A stretch of DNA of 64,000 nucleotides from Corticium candelabrum (taxonomy: Eukaryota > Porifera > Homoscleromorpha > Homosclerophorida > Plakinidae): contig NC_085105.1 in NCBI RefSeq assembly GCF_963422355.1, forward strand, positions 944,001 to 1,008,000, in the 5' to 3' direction. This document shows positions 1 through 13,200 of this stretch, piece after piece. The notes beneath the pieces are model-generated. The model had not been told where the DNA came from. It made no database searches and saw nothing but the letters and a program-made list of their open reading frames with translations. Within the stretch, counting starts at the first letter, position 1. Every line of letters begins with the position of its first letter. The position numbers were made by a program, and so were the translations under genes.

Positions 1-918
1 ACCAGATCCACCTGGATTGCTCAAATCCTGTTCATATTCTTTCTTATAGTCTGATGTAGCCATGAGATTGGGTTTCTTTTTTGGAGGGCTTTCCTCAGTT
101 TCACTTTGTAATTCCTGAACACCACAGTGAGCATGCCGCACAAGTCTTAATTTCCGCTTTCCACTATTGTCTGTGGTATCTCCTTTGATGGCTTTCTCTC
201 TGCTCACTTGCTTGTCCGACACACCTTTTTGCTCAGCAACTGCCATCAGGTTTGGTTGCTTACTCTCTGGCTCACTACTGTCTCTGTGTTTTAGGCGTCC
301 ACTTTGTCCTTTTCTAGAACCTTTTCTATTCTCTCCATCATCTGGCACAGGAGAAAGATCCCGAAAGTCTCTAGGATTAGATGCCACAGGCTTTACAGCA
401 ACTGCAGTTTTCACAAGATCTTCAGATTCGTCATCTGAGATGTCTGACAGTTCCTTAAAAGATTGACTTGAACGAGGACGTTTAACACCCGCTTTGACAA
501 GTTTGTCTTTAGAAATTTGCTTTTCAATAATAAACTTCACTGTTCCAAAATCACGTTGTGGTTCTTCGATGATTTTAGCTGCGGTCTGATCAGTCTTTGC
601 GCTGTCACGGCGCTCTCCCACCCTGAACATACAGCATCAAGGAAAAGCGGATGCAAGTTTCCAGCAAACCATAACTAACCTGCTCTGTATCTTCATAGTA
701 CGTCTTTGTGTTTGAACAGAAAGATTCCGTTGATCAGGCTGAGCTGTACTTGTAAAATCCTCTGGATACCTAAAGTGGGAGCTCGATTTCGCAGTCTCCT
801 GTGGTTGAGCTCCCAAACGATCAAATACACTTGACTTTTTCGTAGCCGAACCACGTTTGCCTTCGTCGCTAAGGATCACTTTCCGTCCACCACGAGATGT
901 CGCCATATTGCTCATCAC
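1..918 (-). CDS. Unrecognised basic, Ser/Lys-rich protein, 5' part (runs off the left edge)
   Basis: Two exons are visible. Exon 1 runs from an ATG at 918 (alternative ATGs at 915 and 906) to a GT donor after position 680. Exon 2 starts at 622 after a TTCAG acceptor, stays open to the window edge, and joins in frame. The N-terminus contains SSVFDRLG, a short motif that I recall from a few nuclear metazoan proteins (for example the C19orf47 family), but that is too little for an assignment. Exon 2 is low-complexity, rich in Ser, Asp/Glu and Lys/Arg, with basic clusters that look like nuclear-localisation signals (for example PPKKKP). I see no catalytic domain. It lies head-to-tail behind the giant cadherin gene, whose stop is about 380 bp upstream. 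The splice structure is well supported; the function is unknown. Confidence 0.6.
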
Positions 919-1294
919 GTGTCAAAACACGTGACAACTTTGGAGACCATGTGTATTACATACCTACTGTGATGTAGTAATCAGGATACAAACTACATTT
1001 TCTACAACAGTTAGTTGTTTAACTAAAGGATTTCAACTAAATGAGCAACTTAAATATTATTGATTTGTAACATCTAGTAGATGGTCTAGATGTTCAGTTA
1101 TTATTATTCATGCCATCACACAATTTAATGGTTGCTGCTAATACTGTAATGCGAAAGTTTCTAAACTAATCCATGCAACACAAACCTAACACTAGCGAAC
1201 TAGAGATTGATCCGAATCAGCCAACAAAAATTATGTTCTATGATCCGAATCAGCCAACAAAAATTATGTTCTAGCAACAGCAGAAATCTGATCA
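919..1294. other. Intergenic spacer, 3' of the cadherin gene and 5' of the left-edge gene
   Basis: No open frame or recognisable RNA is present. It must hold the cadherin 3' UTR and the promoter of the left-edge gene. I found no clean AATAAA on the minus strand. The only marked structure is the 33-bp tandem duplication at 1208-1273. Confidence 0.6.
1208..1273. repeat. Perfect 33-bp tandem duplication
   Basis: Positions 1208-1240 and 1241-1273 are identical (unit begins tgatccgaatcagcc and ends attatgttcta). The repeat begins 22 bp beyond the cadherin stop codon, in its presumed 3' UTR. Perfect identity implies a recent duplication or a collapsed/expanded assembly artefact. Confidence 0.95.
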
Positions 1295-4200
1295 CTATTG
1301 AGGATTCACAATACGAATTAGTGATGTTCTAGATCCCGTGTGTTGCCCATCGCTCACTTGAAATTCGACAGTGGCCAATGCAGAGCCTTCGTTCAGTCTC
1401 TGGTTTAGATATCGAATTCTCGCTAACAAATCAGCATACACAGTCAGACTGGCAGCACCCCTCAGCTCTAGCTTCCTTCCTTCATCCATCACTTGAATTA
1501 TTATTCCTGAAATAGAACTTGGTGCCAGAAGTAACTCAGTACAACTACACAAACACTTAATCTGATCATTTTTCAGCACGTAAGGAAACAGAAAGTATCC
1601 CTCTATCGTTCCATAGTAAAGCTGACGATCGGGATTGATTCTCTTTCCAATTATTAGATCATCAACAACATGAGAAGGAATGGGCTCGTCCATACTCAAT
1701 GATCTGATTAAAGAGCAATTGATGTAGAGCTCAACGTTTGGGTAGTCTACGACCATGACCATGTGATGCAGATTGTACAGATTGCCAAAGCCTACGTTAT
1801 TAAATTTGACTCTCCTCTGTACATCCTTGGCATGATAGATAAGATAAATATTGTCCAAAGATCCCCTGATCCAAATGCCAAACCTATCGTTTGCTGAAAG
1901 ACCTTTAAAGAAGACGTAACCAGAGTTTCCCGGTTCCTGCTTGAACGAGAGCGATACCGTGAAGCGATTGCGCAAGTCTGCAATCAATGATGCGCCAACA
2001 GAAGCGAATCCCGGACGTGTGTCACCATACAGTTGCAACGACTTGTCTTCCTCACCATCGCAAGATGGTTTAGATGAATTGAAAAGCGAGTACATGCCTG
2101 AGTACGAAGCTCTCTCCAAGACCTCCACTGCCGAGTCATTGAGTATACCGCAATGCTTCGCTTTCCCTCGTTGACACAACAAGTCGTCGCTGCACAGTAC
2201 AGGATTGCTTCCGTACGAGCTTCTTATAGTGACGTCAGCGGAGACTATTTGAGGATTTGGGTCATCGTCTGTAATGGTCAGATCGGATGCGACCGTCACT
2301 CCAGATAGAAGAGAAACGCTTAGGAAGGCGACCGATGGAGTAAAGCGAATGACGGGGCCGTGTACATTGAGAAGGACGTTGACGTGAATGTTTGCGTATC
2401 CAAAACGAGCCGTAGTTCCATTGTCAGCAGCCCGTACAGTAATATTGTACGAAGACGATGACGTCGTCAGAAGAGAAACGGCCGTCGTCACTCTCCCTTG
2501 CCCGTTTACTTCAAAGACGGCACGTCCCTGACTGTCCGTGTGACCGGCAATAAGAAGATACTGTACTATAGCACCGTTCGTCAGCCTGTCCGCGTCTCCG
2601 TCGACGGCACTGACAGTGACGACCAATTGTCCTAAACCGGTCGTACCATTGACGGTCGCTCTGTACACGGTCTCAATGAATACAGGAGAATGGTCGTTAA
2701 CGTCGATAACATCGATATTAACAAGAGATGCCTTTCCACGTAGAGGCGGTGATCCACCGTCTGTAGCTTGCAAGCTCACCTTGTGGCAAGCGTACTGTTC
2801 TCGGTCTAACGTCGAAACCGTCGAGATTCTACCGGTTGATTGACCGACTGTAAAAAAGATGCTTCCCGTTTCTCTTTTCGATCCGTCTACACCATACGAG
2901 ATGGTCGATAAAATCGAGTACGTTAGTCGTCCGTTCATTCCGACGTCGGCATCCGTTGCAGTTACCTGTACGACAAACGTATTTGGTGAAACGTTTTCTA
3001 ACACAGATGCAGTCACTTCAGGAGCAGCAAACTTCGGCTCATTGTCATTGATAAGAGAGATTTTAATAGAAATGCGAACGGCGACGCTGAATTTCTTACC
3101 ACTGTCTGAAACTCGTATAAGAACGATGCGATCTTCTGTGGCGTCAGGTTCGAGTGCAGTGTTCTTGTATTCTACTGCCTCCAACACACTTGCTACCCTA
3201 TCTGATGTAACGGGAGCCATAAATACGGCAGTAAAAACGATGCCCCCCTGTTCCAGGCGAGACGAAGTCGTTACATCGGTTGGACGATTGTTCCCCAAAG
3301 AAATTTCTTCGTTAGAGCCGTCCAACGAATTCACCAAAACAAGACGAACAGAATCGAACGTGTTGCTATCGATGTCATTGATACCAATACTACCTGCCAC
3401 AACAAAATGTACCGTGGGTCCGCCTTCGACAAACGTTGCACCTCCCGTCAGATTGAGAACAGGAGGGTCGTTGAACGGTACGATCCCAACGTAACAAGTG
3501 ACCACCGAACTAGTAGCTCCACTCTTGTCGGCCGCCCTGACGCTGATCATTCTGTCCTGAACGACCGGGTTTGCTGCCGTGTTGCAGTACTCGATACTTC
3601 GAAGAAACATCTCGTAATCAGATTCACTAGCATTTCCACTGATCGTCAAAATTCCCGTCCCTGTATCAAAGCTTGAAACTATAAATCCGTTGTAACCAGA
3701 AGGTACCACAACCTGAAGTTTCTCCTCTTGGACACCGTCAAGAAACGACGACAGTGTAGCAGTTAGCTGTGACAGCTCCATGTCATCGACATCAGTAAGA
3801 GTTGCTTGAGCATCGGCAATCTTCACACAACTCTCTTGCCTATCTCTAAACGTCACGTTGACATCATTTCCGGGCGACGGTCCGTTCAGATCCATAATGG
3901 GTGCATCGTTTACACCAGAGAAGGTCACATACACGGTCGCCGGAGAACTGATACTATTTCCATCGGTAACAGTAAACGTGATAATTCTCATGCTAGTATC
4001 CGGGTCATCAGGATTAGAGTTATGGTACTGAACGGTCCGCAGCACCGAGAGATAGTCAGATAAACTTGCATCTCCAGATAGAGTGAGAATACCAGTCGAA
4101 CTATTATAACTGCCCATTATACCGGCTACAGACGAATCGTTGACGGAGAGATATTCTAGATTTGCGTCTGGCCGTACAGTTAGATAGACCGTGGCTCCTT

Positions 4201-7200
4201 GTAATATTGTGTCATCATCGTCTGACAACGTTGCATTCACAACTTGGATGAGCTGCACTCCTAAGTCTCCCTCGATAAAATTCACATACGCATTACCACC
4301 AAAATCCAGCTTTGGTGTGTCGTTAACTGGTACGATATTTATAGTCGTAACTGCTGTAGGAGAATTGACAAACTCGCTTCCTTCATCATATACACTAAAA
4401 TGCACGGTTCTGGGTTCGTTGTTTGGTTCATCGGCATTGTTTATATATTTAATGGCTTTGAGAGCGTCAATGAACCCGATGCTGTCCGTCTCTCCAGAAA
4501 GACAAATGTAGTGTTCGCTTGTACTGCAGTTCGACAGACCATCCGGTATCCTGTAAGACGTAAACTCAAGTTTTTCCTTACTGCCGTCTCTGGCATTTGT
4601 TAGATTAACAATAAGTTTTGCGAACTTTTGTACACCACTATCGTCATCCGACAATGATACACGACTGTCTACAACAAGTACACCAGACTTGGAATCTTCT
4701 ACAAACTCTGTTATGTAATCAATACCGTCGATAGGACCGTTTACATCGAGAACAGGTTCGTGGTCATTAACGACATCTACTGAGACGGACACTTTGAGTC
4801 TGTTGCCGTATCCTACCGTATCCTTGGCAGAAAAAGAAACCTGTCGTCCGGCAGGATCTGGTTCATCCAACGAGCTCTTGAACATGATGCTCCGCATTAC
4901 GTCCTGAAACACCATCTGCGAATCTGCGTTTTCCAACGTAGAAAGAGCCGTCAGAGTCAACGTTCTACTGCGAAAATCGTAAGTTTCAGATATATGGGCA
5001 GAATGATCGTCGACATGTACAAACAGAGTTTCGCCACAACTGACTACACATTCAATAATCGATCTAGTCCAAACATACGAACTTGAGACAATCAGTTGAG
5101 ACAATTTGCCACACAACCCGTTGCTTCCTACCAACAAAGAGCCCCACGAATTATTGCCATAGAAGTCATCATTACGAGTCAAACGAGCCATCAATATCCC
5201 ATCCACGTACGCAGAAACATCAGAGCCAACGACGGCAGTCACTTGATGCCATTCGTTTGGCAGCAATTTTGAACGATGCACCACAAAGCGATACTCTGTT
5301 CCAGCAAGCCACAATACAACTGTAGAAAATTTTGAATCCCAATGCAAGTCAAGCTGCCAGGAATCCTGTCTACCAATTCCTTCCCTTTCCACCACCGTAC
5401 CGTTATTTCTATCTTTTTGACTAACCCAAAAGGAAACGGTGAACTGTCGTCCTACAACGCTGTGATTGACTCTTCCATAGGACTCACGATTTCCGTCCAG
5501 AGACAGGATGTTCTCCTCTCCCTCTGTCGAGATCGTAGCATTACCTTGAGTCATCAAGCTGTCGATCAGATTGCGATAACCAGACACACCGCACATGTCG
5601 AGTGCATTCTCAAACAATTCATCATTCTCATGATTACAGTGGCCTCCGGCTAATGGATAAGCTAGACCGTCATCTGACCACAGTATAACAACAGCTTCCG
5701 TGATCGGATAGAGAGACAAACTGTCAATGTCTGTAAGCTCGACATAAGGAGAGACACGAATACCATCACTTCCCTCCACAAAGACGACCGTATCACCACT
5801 AGGATCTCTCACGTGAGGCCTGTTGTCATCCACATCTTCAACATTCACAACAATATTTGTTCGATTTGACTGCACCGGAGTTCCTCCATCATCAGCCAGT
5901 AATTCAAGATCATACCGAGTTCTCGTCTCGTAATCCAGTGAAGCAGTTAAGTAAATCGCTCCAGTCACCACGTTAATGGTAAAGTGAGTATCAGTCGTTG
6001 TCAAATTGTAACTTATTTCTGCATTTAAACCAACGTCACCGTCGACGGCTAAAACTCTGAGCACTTCAGTACGAATCGAGGTATCCTCTCGTATCAATAT
6101 GTTATATGGAAGACCGACAAAACTCGGCACATGATCGTTGATGTCGATCACAGACACAATGATTGGTTCCGAGATATCGAGCGATGGAGTGCCACCATCT
6201 GCAGCCGTGACAGAAAGATTATAGTTGCACATTCTTGCACAGTCGAGAGCTGCAGCTGTCCTCAACTCGCCGATTTTGTCATTAAAAGCGAAGTCATCTG
6301 CTCCAGTTCCACGCAAAGTGTACGTCAACAAACCGTTGTCTCCTGCATCATCATCGACGGCCACGACAGTGAGCAGTAACACGCCCGTTCCGACACTCTC
6401 ATTCGTAGTAACTGCATAGGGAGTGTTCTTAAACTCCGGTCTATTGTCGTTGATATCCTTCAGTTCAACTTTGAGAGTAAACGAGCTCCTTCTCGGTGGG
6501 TGAGCACCGTCCGTCGCATCAACTATCAATACATACTCCTGTTGTCTCTCAAAGTCCAGTAGACCGACGGTTGCGATTTCTCCCGTCGTAGCATTGATAT
6601 AAAACAAACCGAAGCCATCCGCCAAAGAGTATATCACGTGACCTGCAGTACCGCTGTCGGGGTCCCGCGCTTCTACTTGAAACACTCTAGTTTCCACGGG
6701 TATGTTCTCGTCGACGGATGTCACATTGACGTCGTTGACGAAGGTGGGGGTGTTGTCATTGACATCAGTGATCGAGATGGTAACATTAACAATGGACGAA
6801 AACCGGAAAGGAATGCCATCGTCACGGGCAACGACGAGCAGTGTGTGAACATGTTGGGTCTCTCTATCTAAAGACCGTTCAAGTGAGATCGTTCCATTTC
6901 GGTGAATGAAGAAGAAACCTTGAGGGTCCGTCACGTTATCAATAGTCAATGTGATGTCGCCATTCCGTCCGTCGTCGTCATCAAGAGCTGTAACGGTTAG
7001 TACAGAGGAGCCGACAACTTGGTCTTCTGGCACAGTGGCGCTGTAAGGAACACCGATAAAACGAGGAGGATTCTCATTGGCCGTCAGTACAGTAATAGTG
7101 ACCTCAATAGAGACTGTACGAGGTTGAGTACCGGAATCAGAGACGAAAGCAAGAAAAGTAATGGAATTTGAAAGTGAAGTCGTCAGCGTCAACACACCGC

Positions 7201-10200
7201 TGATTGAATGGACAGTGGCAAAGCGAACATTTGGTAAAACGAAATATCTCAAATCAGAATTCTTTCCATCGTCTAGGTCCACAGCCTCAAGAGTTCCTAC
7301 ATCAATTGGTGGAGTCATTGTATTCAATACACTAAAGGTGTACGGAGTTCCAACAAATACAGGATCGTTGTCGTTTACATCGACAATGACAATGTGTATT
7401 AGAGCCGTGCCGTTTAGACTAGGACTTCCTCCGTCTGTCGCTTCAACGCGCAGAAAGTATTCATGCACATCTTCTCTATCCAACACCTTCTTGGTCGTGA
7501 CGAGACCAGTCTTGTTGTTAATATAGAAATCTGACTGGTTCACAAGTCGAAAACTCACTTCCGCGTTGATGCCCTCGTCAGCATCAAATGCGACGACTGT
7601 TAGAACGGAAGTATCAATTGGTTCATTCTCATATACCGACGCGTTATACTGACTCTCTGAAAATTGAGGACGATTATCGTTAGCATCGGTAATATGAACA
7701 TTAATTAAAGCTTCTCTTGAAAAGAACGGATATTCTATGTTCGACACAGTGACGATAAATTGGTAGAGAGACTTTGATTCTCTGTCGGTGACTACAAGAG
7801 TATACAATTGACCGGTTGAATTGTTGATTGTAAATTCTGATGAATTTGTAGAAAACAACGACAGCGCATTTCGTCCCGAGTCGGCATCGCTAGCTGAAAT
7901 CTGTCCCACATAAACACCAGCGAGACTCTCTTGGATGTAGAACGTAAACGACGCGTTGTGTAATGTAGGAGGATTGTCATTCACATCCGTCACTGTTAGA
8001 GTAACGACAACGTATACAGAATAAAGTCCATCGCTAGCACAAATAACGATGACGTACGACGGAGTATTCTCAAAATCGAGTTTTCTATCAAGAAGGATTT
8101 TTCCAGATGTGCTTTCCACGACAAAAGGAGTCGAACGATTGACTAAAGAATAAGTGATTGCACTGTTACTTCCGAAGTCTGCATCTGTAGCGCTCACCTC
8201 TCCAACAGTAGACCCGACTGAGCCTGCTTCCGATACAGACACATTGTACGAGTCCTCAGTAAAGACGGGAGCATTGTCGTTAACGTCCAAAATGGTCACA
8301 ACGAGAGATACCGTTGCATTCTGCGGCGGAATACCGCTATCACTAGCAACCACGTCTATACTGTAGGATGCTTGCATTTCTCGATCCAGAATGGCATTAG
8401 TGTAAACCTTTCCAGTCGTCGAGTTGATCACAAAATCCTCACTGCCTTTTCCAACCAGGCTGTAATGAATAATAGACATCGGCCCTCTATCTCCATCACT
8501 GGCCGTCACAGTGACAACAAAAGTCTCAACAGAAGTAGTTTCTACAACTTGGCCTTGATATTGAGTAAGATCGAAAACTGGGGAATGATCGTTTACATTC
8601 AACACATTGACGACCACTTCGACCGTCGTGGATCTGCGGTATCTCTCAGGTGCACCATCCGTAGCCAAAACAGTAAACGTGTACCTTTGAACGGCCTCGT
8701 TGTCGAACGTAGCATCAGTGAGAACTAGACCACTAACAGGATCAATACGGAAAGGAACAGCCAGCCCGACAATCGAAAAAGTTACTTCTCCGTTTGTTCC
8801 CAAATCGCGGTCGCTGGCCTGTATCGTTAGTACACTAACACCAGAAGGCAACTCTTCCTTGATCTGACCTGTATATGAACTCTGATTAAAGACGGGAGTG
8901 TTGTCGTTCACGTCAAGCACATCAACAATGACGAGCGTGCTGTTACCGATACGACTGGCAAGATTTGAGACCGAATCGACAGCCGAAACGACAAACCGAT
9001 AACTGCTCTCGTTTTCGCGATCCAAACGTCGACCATCAGCGAGTGTAATCTCTCCAGTTGTACTATTGAGGTCGAACACTGTAGGCAACGGTTCGTATGC
9101 AACATATAGAGGTCGGGCGTTGGAGCCGGCGTCGAGATCTACCGCTGAAACACGAACAATGGGACTAGGCGGAACGACGTCTTCCAAGATGCTCACGTTG
9201 TACAAACGACGAACGAAATAAGGCTGATTGTCATTGATATCCGATACATTCACTTTGAAAGTGACTTCGCTGGGAAGCTGGATTGTGGCATAGTAGTTTA
9301 CAGCAGTTACAGTCAACGTGTAGAAGGCATGAAGTTCTCGATCGAGTGAAGTCTTGAGAGTCACTCTACCTGTTCTGTTGTCAATATTGAACACATCGAA
9401 ACCGTTGAAAGACGCAGCCTTCAGGGAGAAATACACGTCCGAGTTCACACCCGGTCCATCCGCATCAGACGCGTTCACTTTCGTCACGGTATCACCAACT
9501 GCCGCATTTTCCTGTACAACAACAGTCGGAGGAACGACGAGAAGAGGAGCATGATCGTTTATGTCTTCGACACGCACGAAAACAGTTATCGACGAGTTGC
9601 GTGTTGGATTTCCATGATCCACGGCGACCACCGAAAACGTATGATTTCGTACAGTTTCCCAATCTAAAGCGATCCGTGTGGCAATACGTCCTACAGAATT
9701 TACCATGAAAACCAAGCTGTCTATACCGTCGAGATAATAACGAATTTGTGCGTTTTGACCGTCGTCTCGATCAGTGGCATTAACGATCGCTACAGTGTAA
9801 TTGGGAGCGTTTTCAGGAACAGTGACGGTAAGAGAATCGACAGTAAACGACGGTGAGTTGTCATTCACATCCAAAACTGCAACAAACAAGCCTGCCGTAA
9901 CGCTCGATTCTCTGTCGCTAACACTTACTGTGAGGTCGTAGAATGGCGTCGTTTCGCGATCCAGTAAGGAGTTTACAACGACAGCCCCGTCAGAGGTAAG
10001 CACCAACTCGCTAACGGACGGTCTCAATGTGAAGGATAAGTGTGTCATTCCTGCATCTAGGTCTCTTACAGACAACTGCAAAATTGTTGTCCCTATCGGC
10101 GCGTCTTCTCTCACTCTGACAGCGTAGCTTTCGTTGGAAAACTCGGGTGGATTGTCGTTCGAGAGTATGATAGCGATCCTCGTGCGCCGGACGACACTCC

Positions 10201-13200
10201 TTAACAAACCGTCGGACACGCTCACGTCCAAATATCTCTCAACAGACGGCGACAATGGCTCATCGGATGTCTCTTGGAATCTGAGCCTCTCTAGCAACGT
10301 GCGATACTCTTCGACCGTCCCGTTGCTGCCGATGCGATACTTGTACCGCGTTTGCTCTACATTAATAGAGCTGATGTTGGTGTGGAGGCGGCTGCAAATG
10401 TCGTCAAGACTCAGAGGTTGGTGACAACCGTCGATCAGGGTTGCAGTCGGGTCGGGAGAGGTTACAACGACTTCTAGACACTCCAGAGTTGAGTCATCAA
10501 CGTCGTTCAAAACAAAGGGTACAACGCAAGGGTCGTTGGAATCTGATCCCGATCCTGACTCTGATCCCGATCCTGAATCAAACCTTGATCCTGAAGCTGA
10601 ACCCGATCCTAGAGCCGAACCAAAACCAGAAACCGTCGGTCGACTAGTTGCTGTAGCACACGAAGGTGCACAATAGGAATTCTTTGTGCCAACTATTGAC
10701 ACGGCCATTCCTCCTTCAGTAAACATCGTTCTAAATCCTCCATTCGTCGACGATGTGCAAAGGCTCAATTCTGGTCTATCATTTACGTGCACCAGGTTGA
10801 TCTCCACCACGCTCTCAAAGCTCGAAGACCCCTCAGCGTCCGTTACAACAACATCCACATATCGGAGTCGTCCAGTAGGCTGGTCTTTGTTATTAATATA
10901 CATTACATCGCTAAGAGCATTGGCCAAAACAGCAGCATTCACACCACTCGACGTTGCAGCTCTAAATGAAACAACATGACCACTCAATGTTCCTACAATC
11001 AAACTGGGATCGTACGCCCCAACTCTTAACTCCTCTGAAAGACCATCTAAAGCTGACCGCAACGAAAGAGTAGCAGAAGTAAACGCCGTGCTGTCGACGT
11101 CAGTTATCACAACGTCTGGTGCAAGCACCACTGCTCCACCGTCCTCAACAAAACGAACTCGTGTACCATGACCGGCAACCGACAAACCATTTAAGTCCAC
11201 GACGGGAGGATCGGGAGCCCCCTGAATCCTAATCAGTGTAAAAGACGGTACACCGATATCAACTCCATCATTTGCTTCCACTTTAATACGCCGTGGATGA
11301 AGACTAGGGTCCGGATTTGTATTGACATATCTCACGCCGTCGATTGCTTGGCCATAAGAAGAGAGCCCCGACCGTCCAGACAACTTTAGTATTCCCGTCG
11401 ACATGTTGTAGTACCAGCTGATATTTTGCACTGATACATTCGAAAATAAATATTCGAACAACGAATTGTTTCGGACAGGTAATCCTACCGTCTTCCCAGC
11501 ACGAACCTGGATCACTTCCAGAGTGAGATCAACACCCGTCAAGTAAACGCTGTCCGTGTCTGATATCCTTGCTTGTTTACTGATAGCGATCGCAGGTAGA
11601 TCCTCAACAAACAAAGTATTATAGTCGGAAGTCGTGTTGCTACTATCCAAGTCGACAACAGGAGGATCGTTTACTAGTTGTAATTCAACAGTTGCGATCA
11701 CAGAGTCGCTAGACAGTCGACCGTCTATAATAACAAAACGTATCTCTCTCCGCACGGTCGTTGGTTCGTCTGCTTTATTTTGATAAGTTACAGTGGCTAT
11801 GACGTCAGTAAAATCGTCCAAGGTAGCCGTGCCACTAATGGTTAGTGTATACCATCCTTCATCATACACAACGGACAGTGCCGCTGATACAGAATTTGTG
11901 TTTGCCATTAATGTTTCGTCCTTTCCATCTTGAGGGTTAGTAATGGCTACTGAAACTGTATACGAAACGGTTGGTCCAATGCTGATATCATCATCCGTAA
12001 TGCTAACGTCCCTGCCAGCCACTCTGACAGGCAAACCTTCTTCCGTAAATACAGACGAAAATCCATTTCCTGGTGTCGATGAGTCGAGATCAAGTACCGG
12101 TGCATGATCATTGATTAGCTTAATTCTAACTGTGACGGTAACAGGAAGACTCGTTAGGCCAATCTCTTGAGCAACAATAGTCACTGTACGATCTCTCGGA
12201 TTGGGCTCGTCGGCAGTATTGATGAAGACGAGGGTGCGAAGAACGGTCACAAACTGAGAGAGTGACGCAGTCCGACGAGCCGTATTTGCCTCCAGCCGAA
12301 GCGTGCCGGTCAAAAAGTTGTACGGAAGTGCCTCGACATCTCCAGATGATGTAACTGCGAGGCTCGAAGAGGAGTCACTCGAAGACATAGTCAACGTCAC
12401 AGAATACAGTTCCTGATCCCGATCAGCATCGGTAATATCAAACGCATCACTTGTTAGAGAGACGTTCATACTACCCTCACAGAATTCGACTGTTGTCGTT
12501 CCTCCCAGGTTGACTACAGGCTTACTGTCTCTTACAAGAACAAGAGACACATTGGCGATAGCCTCGATGCTCCAAGCGCTCGCATCTCTAACACTAAAGT
12601 AAATCAACCGATAGTGACCACCCGGTTTGGGTTGACGAGTAGCGCGAAATTCTGCAGATTTCAAGTAATCTCTCCAACGGCTGATGGAAAACCCGTCCTT
12701 TGCAGATGATGTGATAGAAAACTCCGAACAAAGCTCTCCGGTTCGTCTCAAAGACTCGATACGTAATCCAAAGCTTGGAGCAGGAAAGACGACTTCGTCC
12801 GACTCAATTTCTGTCTGTCCTTGCAATGAGCAGAGACCGTCGGGACCAGTAATCCGAATGCGAGCTAAATAAATGTTGTCTCCTTCTATATCCGTAATAC
12901 TTAGACGATTATAGTCTACAATATCGACAGCGCGACTGTCCTCATGATATGTAGCGCGGTATCCCGCACTCAAGTCTCCACTCAGTCGTATTACAGGTGG
13001 ATCGTTCACGGCTGCTACGTATATGTACAAGTGGCTGGGTTCAGAAGTACTGAATGCTCCTCGCGGTTTCCTCAAAGTTGTGTTGACACCAACGGTTTCT
13101 GGTGCGCCGACAGTCCCATCCCACACTTTGAAATGAAGTGTTGCATTGCCGTTGAAATTATCCGTTGGTTTAAAGTCCAAGCAACTCATCGGTCCTAGAA

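Noticed and set aside
2859-3494. Plus-strand frame of 211 codons, and many similar ones within 1.3-23 kb
   Set aside because: All lie antisense to the giant cadherin exon, whose periodic codon use keeps opposite frames open.
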